Shown here piece after piece: positions 57,195 through 64,000 of a stretch of DNA of 64,000 nucleotides. Source of the stretch: Microplitis mediator (lineage: Eukaryota > Arthropoda > Insecta > Hymenoptera > Braconidae); assembly GCF_029852145.1 (NCBI RefSeq), contig NC_079971.1, forward strand, positions 11,761,697 to 11,825,696, given 5' to 3'. The notes beneath the pieces are model-generated. The model did no database searches. It was not told the origin of the DNA and saw only the letters and a list, made by a program, of their open reading frames with translations. How positions within the stretch are numbered: position 1 is the stretch's first letter; every line of letters starts with the position of its first letter. Position numbers and translations under genes: made by a program.

Positions 57195-59290
57195 CTACAC
57201 AGAAAAAAAGGATTTCTTAGTGCAAGAAATTTTTAATTGTCCCAAAAAAATTATTACTTGCCTCAAGAAATTTTTTCGAATTATAAATTAAAAATTTAAA
57301 ATTTCTTGGAGCGAGAGTAAATTTTTTCAGAGCAAGAAAAAATTTTTTGAACCGAAAATTTTTTTCTTGTTTTAAAAAAATTTTTGTTTTCTATTTATAA
57401 AACAAAATACACTTATCCAAAAAATTAAAGGAACAAAAAAATTTGATAAATTTTTTAGTGATTTTTGGAAGGCGGTATTTTCGTGAAAAATGATCGTATC
57501 GAAGAAACGAAAAAAGCAAATTGAAGCTTGTAATCTATAATTTGAAGATCTTCCAGCAAAATATTTTTTCGAGCCACGGTTTTTGCGGAATCATAAGAAA
57601 AAGATCGAGACAAAATTTTTCTAAATTTTTTGGTTATGTTTTTAAGGTCTACGGGGCCGGGAAAAATTTTTTCAAAAAACGAATTCATGGCTCGCTTAGG
57701 AAATTTATTCAGCTACAATTTGCTTTTTTTTGTTTCTCTGTACGTCAAATTGCTGCTGAGATATCGGCCGTCAAATGAAAAAGGATCCTTTTGTCTTTGA
57801 TTATTGATATCTCAGCAAATAATGGTCGCACAGTAATTCAAAGGGCAGCTTAAAAAACTTGAATAAATTCCCTACAAACTCCATTTTCGATTTTTTCAAA
57901 AAAAAAATTTTTTTTATCCTTGATATCCATTTGAAAAACCCTTAAAAAATGGCCATTTTCTGGTTTTTTAGTCAACTCATCGCTATTCTGCACATATTGA
58001 TAAAAAAAATAATGTTGCCAGGTAATTTTACAGCTTAATGTACCCCCAAAAACTCTGGAAATTTTCAAATTGATCCATTGAACCGTTTGGCCAGGCCGAT
58101 TGCTCAAAGTTTTACAAAACAATTAAAGGAACAAGTTTTGTTCCTTAATTTGTGTAATCGTTACCAAAACAAAAAAATCAATTTTTTTGGATTTTCTTTC
58201 ATTTTTGCGATAGTTACTCAGTAAATGTAAGGTAAAGAGAAAAAAAAAAATTTTTCGAAAAACGAAAAAAAAAAAACTGAATAAAACGTAAAAAAAAGTA
58301 TACAAATTCTGGTTTTATCTCATTTTTCGGAAAAATTTTTTTTGAGATAAAACCAGAATTTGTATACTTTTTTTTACGTTTTATTCAGTTTTTTTTTTCG
58401 TTTGTCGGAAAAAATTTTTTTTTCTCTTTACCTTACATTTACTGAGTAACTAACGCAAAAATGAAAGAAAATCCAAAAAAATTGATTTTTTTGTTTTGGT
58501 AATGATTACACAAATTAAGGAACAAAACTTGTTCCTTTAATTGTTTTGTAAAACTTTGAGCAATCGGCCTGGCCAAACGGTTCAATGGATCAATCTGAAA
58601 ATTTCCAGAGTTTTTGGGGGTACATTAAGCTGTAAAATTACCTGGCAACATTATTTTTTTTATCAATATGTGCAGAATAGCGATGAGTTGACTAAAAAAC
58701 CAGAAAATGGCCATTTTTTAAGGGTTTTTCAAATGGATATCAAGGATAAAAAAAATTTTTTTTTTGAAAAAATCGAAAATGGAGTTTGTAGGGAATTTAT
58801 TCAAGTTTTTTAAGCTGCCCTTTGAATTACTGTGCGACCATTATTTGCTGAGATATCAATAATCAAAGACAAAAGGATCCTTTTTCATTTGACGGCCGAT
58901 ATCTCAGCAGCAATTTGACGTACAGAGAAACAAAAAAAAGCAAATTGTAGCTGAATAAATTTCCTAAGCGAGCCATGAATTCGTTTTTTGAAAAAATTTT
59001 TCCCGGCCCCGTAGACCTTAAAAACATAACCAAAAAATTTAGAAAAATTTTGTCTCGATCTTTTTCTTATGATTCCGCAAAAACCGTGGCTCGAAAAAAT
59101 ATTTTGCTGGAAGATCTTCAAATTATAGATTACAAGCTTCAATTTGCTTTTTTCGTTTCTTCGATACGATCATTTTTCACGAAAATACCGCCTTCCAAAA
59201 ATCACTAAAAAATTTATCAAATTTTTTTGTTCCTTTAAATTTTTGGATAAGTGTATTACTTGCACCGAAAAAATCTTTTTTTCTGTGTAG
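57195..59290. mobile_element. Outer CTACACAG element hosting the palindrome
   Basis: CTACACAGAAAAAAAGGATT at 57195 and AATCTTTTTTTCTGTGTAG at 59272-59290 are inverted, with TA outside both (57193-57194, 59291-59292). Without the palindrome it would be only about 250 bases. It is rich in CAAGAAATTTTT-type words. Confidence 0.65.
57410..59253. mobile_element. Near-perfect 1.84-kb palindromic (foldback) element
   Basis: CACTTATCC at 57410 and GGATAAGTG at 59253, flanked by TA on both sides (57408-57409, 59254-59255). The two arms of about 910 bases mirror each other around 58331.5. Identical peptides can be read at mirror positions on opposite strands (57850-58122 with 58541-58813; 57455-57688 with 58975-59208), which shows near identity over long spans. 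A few differences exist, for example close to the ends and in the A/T runs. A non-paired centre of about 25 bases lies near 58320-58345. No transposase frame is present. Confidence 0.85.
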
Positions 59291-59292
59291 TA

Positions 59293-59959
59293 CTTAGCCT
59301 AATTTTGTGTTCGGTGATGTTCCTGATATTCGTGAACTGCTGGTGTAGACCCTCGGAGATACCCTCGTTGGACTCTTGATACTCGTACTCAGCGGCAACT
59401 TAGAATACACTTAATTGTATAATGTTGCTTAGGATGAACCTCAGGTGAATTCACTAAAACACTGGTTTATAATTAATAGAGTAAACGTTTATTTAACTAA
59501 TGTTATTCTATTGCCACGTTGCACACACACTGATTACAAAGTATCTGGTATTAATGAACTAACTGTTTTCAATACCGTAAATGTTACTGTAACTAAGTGT
59601 ACAGGACCTCTATCAATTATACTAACTAATTGTTGTATGAATTAACTAAGTGTCATTAACACACTGAATAATTGACCAAATTAACTAACTGTAATTAACT
59701 CTAATGCCAATTATTACTGACTTGATATCTGGTATATAGACTACTTGTTACGAAACAAACAGTTCTTAAAGACAATTGATAATAGCTTATTGTATTAGTC
59801 TCAGCTATCCAAAAGTGAAAGGCGATAAAAATGCGTAAACGCGCCCTTTTATAGCCTTTTAAGCCATATTCGATCACATGACAATTACTGTCCGAATTAA
59901 AACGGAGGCGCACGATTTAACATCGTAACATCATATATGGAGCATTCATATATAGTCAT
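59293..59959. other. Unassigned AT-rich stretch
   Basis: No supported exon. Words based on AACTAACT and TTAATTAACT are frequent at 59500-59700. It ends in a short CATATATGG block. Confidence 0.35.
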
Positions 59960-59961
59960 TA

Positions 59962-60817
59962 GGGTGGGCCGAAAATCCGTTTTTTTAAATTTTTATTATT
60001 AATACCAAAAAACATTTTTCTTTGTACAAAAAAAATTTTTCGGAAAACAAAAAAATTTTAGGTCGATATCTTAGGCTCGCCAAATCCCGCTAAAGTTAGA
60101 AGTTGTTTAAAATTTTTTATTACTCAATTTAATCGGAAATTTAATTCTCTACAAGAAAGGTCCTACAATAAAATTACGTAAAGTTGATAGTTACTGAGAT
60201 AATTGCAATTTTGCTTCAAAAAGTGAAATTTTTCAAGATATTAATACTTTTTCAGGATAAAAAATAAATTTTATTATAAAGATTTCATAGGAAATTCAAT
60301 TTTCTACAAAACAGACCGAATAAAAGTTTATTCAAAGTTGATAGTTACAAAGATAATAGCGATTCTTGGTGAAAGCCACCAAATAACGAGAAATGTGACT
60401 GTCTAAACATAAAACTGCCAGTTTCTGAATATATAAATTTCAAGTTTATACCATAAGGCCAATTTTGTAAGAAATTTAATTTCCCGTGAAATTTATATGA
60501 TAAAATTCATATTTTACCCCGAAAAAGTGATAATATCTTGAAAAATTATATTTTTTAGAACCAAATGGCAATTATCTCAGTAACTATCAACTTTACGTAA
60601 TTTTATTATAGAACCTTTTTTGTAGAGAATTAAATTTCCGATCAAAATAAGTTGAATAAAAAAATTCTAAACAACTTCTGACTTTAGTGGGATTTGGCGA
60701 GCCTAAGATATCCACCTACAATTTTTTTTTTTTCCAAAAAAATTTTTTTTTGTACAAAGGAAATTGTTTTTGGTATTAATAATAAAAATTCAAAAAAAGC
60801 GGATTATCGGCCCACCC
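59962..60817. mobile_element. Inverted-repeat element GGGTGGGCCGAAAATCCG, TA target
   Basis: Left end GGGTGGGCCGAAAATCCG and right end CGGATTATCGGCCCACCC are inverted, with TA on both outer sides. Inner arms also mirror (AGGCTCGCCAAATCCCGCTA near 60071 and its complement near 60680). About 856 bases, non-coding. Like the element at 54006 it sits within a GTCATTA context of a CATATATGG block. Confidence 0.8.
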
Positions 60818-61066
60818 TAATGGCCATGTATGATTCATTTTTCACGGGTTATTGTGGGGTGTCGAATGGCATCCTCGATATTTCTACCTACACCATGACC
60901 TATTCATAGCCCTATTAATACCTAGGGGCGAGCGCTTATCAGCAGGTCTACCCTGTCCTGTAACCCTGAGCGCCCACCAGCAGTTTGGGTTTCCTGCCAT
61001 CCTACCATTCACCTGCTATAATAAAAATATTATAACAGGGCTAAGCTGCTACTCTGGTCGTCCTTA

Positions 61067-62957
61067 CTAAGGGCGCCACTGGAAGTAATAACGGCCTCCC
61101 AGAGCCGAATCTTAGATCATCAGGGTCGGTGTAATTTTGTTTAATTGTAAGAGAAGGATGAGGAAGGATAATTTATAAATAAATTAATATGATTTCAATT
61201 TTCCACTTTTATACCTTTGTATTTAATCAAACCTTGTAACCTTTTATCTTATAACCTGATACCTTATAAACCTTTTTTAATCTTATAAACCTTATAACTA
61301 TATACCTTATATAAACCTTATAACTTTTTATAACCTTATAACATAAACCTCATTTTAACCTTTTTGTATAAACCTTTTATTATAACCTTTTACTTTATTT
61401 ATGACCCGCAATATTTCAATTAAAACCAACTTTATTTTATAACCCGCAAAATTAAAATATAGCCGTTACCTTTGGCATATCACACACACACACTTTTAGA
61501 CCTTATTAGCCAACTACCTTTGGCAACTAAATTTAAAATCGCTTAACCTTCGCGAGACCTCATTTTCTAATTCCTAAAATCTTGATCATCCTGATTTTCA
61601 CACACACACTCTCACTCAGTCCCATGGACTATTTTACACTCACACTGATTTTAAATTAAATGGCGTCCTGCCATTGACCATTTCTACCACGACAACTTTT
61701 TAATAAATAAATTAATTAATTAAATATTTTGATGAAAGAGATTAATTCAATTAATTAATTATTTATTTTGAATTACTCCTTTACTTGTTTTAATTTTCCT
61801 CTGATTCCATAACTTTTCCCAAACTTTATCAACGTTTCTTTCTTTCTAGTACTCGATTATTTTTATAACGATATAATTCTTAAATTTCCTTTTTCCATTT
61901 ATTTCCTTTATTTTCCTTACTTAATTTGTTTATTTATTTAATTAATTAATTATTTTATTTAAATTAATTTCCTTAATTAATAATTTGACTTGTCACGACC
62001 GGTGACCTTGACTGCGGACTTGATCATTGACTAGATTCAATAATTTCCGGTGTGTGAGTTACACGATCTACCTGGAAGTTTCTAGAACATTTCCGGCGAA
62101 CTGCCTGGAAATATTTTACTACGCAATAGCTCCGGCAACCTGCCTGGAGTCAATTAAATTAGTTAATTTATTCAATTTAAATCTAGCCAAATTTATAAAT
62201 GTTAATTTCCCAATTTAATTTCGACGCGACAATACCAGATATACGACTAAATACTTAATAAATTTATCCGGCTTCCGGCCTGGAATAAATTTATATAGAT
62301 ACCTTTACAATAATTAAATTTTCCGCAGATTTGTCCTCGTCGTTTGATTTGTCCTGGTCACGTCCTGGGTTTCGGGTATTTTCCTTTGTCCGACTCTTCA
62401 GTGTTTTTATGTCTCGTTCTGTCTTGTCTTTGTCCTCTCGCTCTCTTTCTCTCACACCAACCCGCGTTCTCTCCTTCACTTGCTTTTCAAATACAATCAG
62501 TAATTTTCCAAGGGAATACCGGCTACCTGCCTGGTATTTTATATAAAATTTGGAAATGATTATCGCTTGGTTCCATAATCGTTAACCCAAGTCGCAATTA
62601 AATAATTACCTGATGAATTTATTGGCGTCTGTTGGTGGCGTCTATTCAGCTGTACACTCACTTCTCTACGTCTTGACGGTCCGGTCGCTCTCGTGACAAG
62701 TGCCGCTTTTCGTTCCGGCTTCCGTTTATAAAATCTTACACCCCGTATGACTTCGGGTGTCTTCGGTTATCAGTCACTCCTACTTAACGCTAATTGAGGA
62801 CTGACAGACGAGCCTCCAATTTTCACTCGCCGGTCGACTAGTCGCAACCTACGCGGATAACCCTGGGTGGTATTGCAACCATATCGACGGTGTGAACAAT
62901 AGATTTTTTTTTGAATTTATTTGAACGCGGTAAATTCAATTTACCCCGTTACAATAT
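61067..62957 (-). mobile_element. LTR-like element, copy 2, with variable-stem micro-hairpins
   Basis: Left edge GGGCGCCACTGGAAG and right edge TTTACCCCGTTACA match copy 1 at 6789-8762. On the minus strand it would begin TGTAACGGGGTAAATTG and be followed by TGGCGCCC, a plausible primer-binding-site start. About 1.89 kb with no protein frame. Inside are at least seven tiny hairpins whose loops look alike while the stems differ (see findings). CA-rich runs at 61483 and 61600 also occur in copy 1. Confidence 0.5.
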
Positions 62958-63814
62958 AAAGTTGGAACTGGCATCGAAAATAAATTAAATCGCGGAAATT
63001 AAATGATTTAATAATTAATCGAATAATTGATGACCAGGGCCTATCGTGGGTCTATACACACTCTTACGAAACCAAACCTGGACAATTAATTAATCAATGT
63101 AACGGGACCTAAGTCTACCTCCGCCATTCGGAAGCTGTTTCCTCGCCCTTTTGGGCATACACGCGCTGCGAAGTCCCATCTCTTCTACCCAGACGACACT
63201 CCTAGCCGAAAAGACGACCAAGAGTGAACATTAACCGGGGGTATAATCAAAAATCCCCATTGCGTGTGGTATCTAACCACAGCCACCACGAGTCCTACCA
63301 AACTCGGGCCCCCCACTCCTTCCATCTCAGTTAATGAAGAGACTCTGGCTGAAATGGGGCCCCCATGGCACCAATTCCCTGTATTGGCCTACAGTCAGCA
63401 GATAAGTACTGAGTTGCAGCACAACTCATTACCCTAAAAGAGTTTCTTCTACATTATCCCACTTGGATCTAGGACGGCAACTATTAAATGATCGCCCTCT
63501 ACCGTCATCACCAAGTGCATATCACTATAGCTAGCTATAGCTCGTGATACTATTATGTACGGGCCAGTATCCCTTAGAATTTCTAAGACAGTCAGAAGGG
63601 CTGGCATCGCCCGCGCAGAGGTGCCTATTAGCTCCCTGCAACCACGGAGTTGCGACATGTTACAAGGTGCGAAACATGCGGGCACCGCTAACGGTTGGAG
63701 AAATAGTCTCAGATCCCACGTAGAGGGTGGCACTTTCTTGGTCTGACGCCCCCTAGAGGGCGCCGAAACCTCTTCTGAGACCAAACCTGGACAATAAATA
63801 ATTAAAGTTAATAT
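62958..63814. other. GC-richer segment between CCAAACCTGGACAAT repeats
   Basis: CCAAACCTGGACAAT occurs at 63073 and again at 63782, about 709 bases apart in direct orientation. Between them TGTAACGGGACC begins at 63099, and the base composition is balanced. A minus-strand open frame of 111 codons (63784-63449) ends in VLDPSGIM and lies in the same orientation as the pol remnant to its right. I do not recognise it. It may be retroelement sequence. Confidence 0.35.
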
Positions 63815-64000
63815 TGGAAATTTTCGCGGTCATACGTCGACAATTTTTGAATCGACGGGGTCACTTTTCGACTGAAAAATGCCAGTGGTTGTTAGTTGTT
63901 ATCTATCTTTGTTGAAAAACGGCACCAATACCGATTTTGGATGCGTCGGTGAATATTGCCCAGTCAGCATCGATTTTAGGGTGTACCAGCAAAGTTGCAT
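63815..64000 (-). pseudogene. Ty3/gypsy pol fragment (RT end / RNase H start), frameshifted, cut by the window edge
   Basis: From the right edge on the minus strand the reading LLVHPKIDADWAIFTDASK-I-GIGAVFQQ shows the end of reverse transcriptase and the DAS of RNase H (about 64000-63910). After a stop, another frame gives FFSRKVTPSIQKLSTYDRE (about 63880-63820), the next conserved RNase H block. The two blocks are in order but in different frames, so the copy is dead. The sequence leaves homology at about 63815, just before the CCAAACCTGGACAAT repeat. Confidence 0.75.

Noticed and set aside
57455..59208. Mirrored pairs of 77-90-codon frames in the palindrome
   Set aside because: Low-complexity Phe/Lys-rich reading of a non-coding inverted repeat; identity reflects the palindrome and not conserved proteins.
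62291..62559. Overlapping frames around 62.3-62.6 kb
   Set aside because: They lie in a CT-rich part of the LTR-like element, with no motif or splice support.

Overview
The window reads as nuclear DNA of an arthropod, most likely an insect. It is AT-rich, its genes have short introns with ordinary GT-AG splice sites, and it is dense in nested mobile elements. The one clear host-gene exon (24335-24482) encodes the glutamate-binding S1 segment of an NMDA-type receptor, subunit-2-like. I lean towards a hymenopteran (parasitoid-wasp-like) genome from the mix of a purine-rich LINE, a chuvirus-type glycoprotein and many TA-flanked long-inverted-repeat elements. That is an impression and not a proof.

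Region 1 (1-9.7 kb, minus strand) holds three small spliced genes of about 119-126 codons. Two of them (1847-2357 and 9134-9710) have the same exon plan and identical spliced CDS length (381 nt), and the third (4784-5213) is a more distant relative. Each has, or seems to have, a non-coding leader exon upstream. One copy carries a single amber codon where its sister has a glutamine codon. I know no family for them. This is the best candidate for an undescribed gene family.

Region 2 (13.9-18.9 kb, plus strand) holds two unrelated viral-type envelope genes in tandem. The first is a chuvirus-like glycoprotein interrupted by one in-frame TAG just before its membrane anchor. The second, 83 nt further on, is an errantivirus/baculovirus-F-like envelope frame with no in-frame ATG at its start and a good splice site near its end. 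No gag or pol lies beside them. A possible polypurine tract and LTR start lie downstream.

Region 3 (18.9-64 kb) is mostly repeats. It includes a near-perfect 1.84-kb palindrome (57410-59253) and older relatives of it, several TA-flanked inverted-repeat elements nested in one another, a dispersed family with AACTTCCCGCT ends and about 150-bp internal modules, and a decayed purine-rich LINE with an internal deletion (47.1-50.7 kb). It also has a decayed zinc-finger protein gene (32.9-35.1 kb), LTR-like elements containing arrays of tiny hairpins (6.8-8.8 and 61.1-63.0 kb), a Ty3/gypsy pol fragment at the right edge, and several arrays built from short palindromic words. The host exon at 24.3 kb suggests that part of this region is intronic to the receptor gene.
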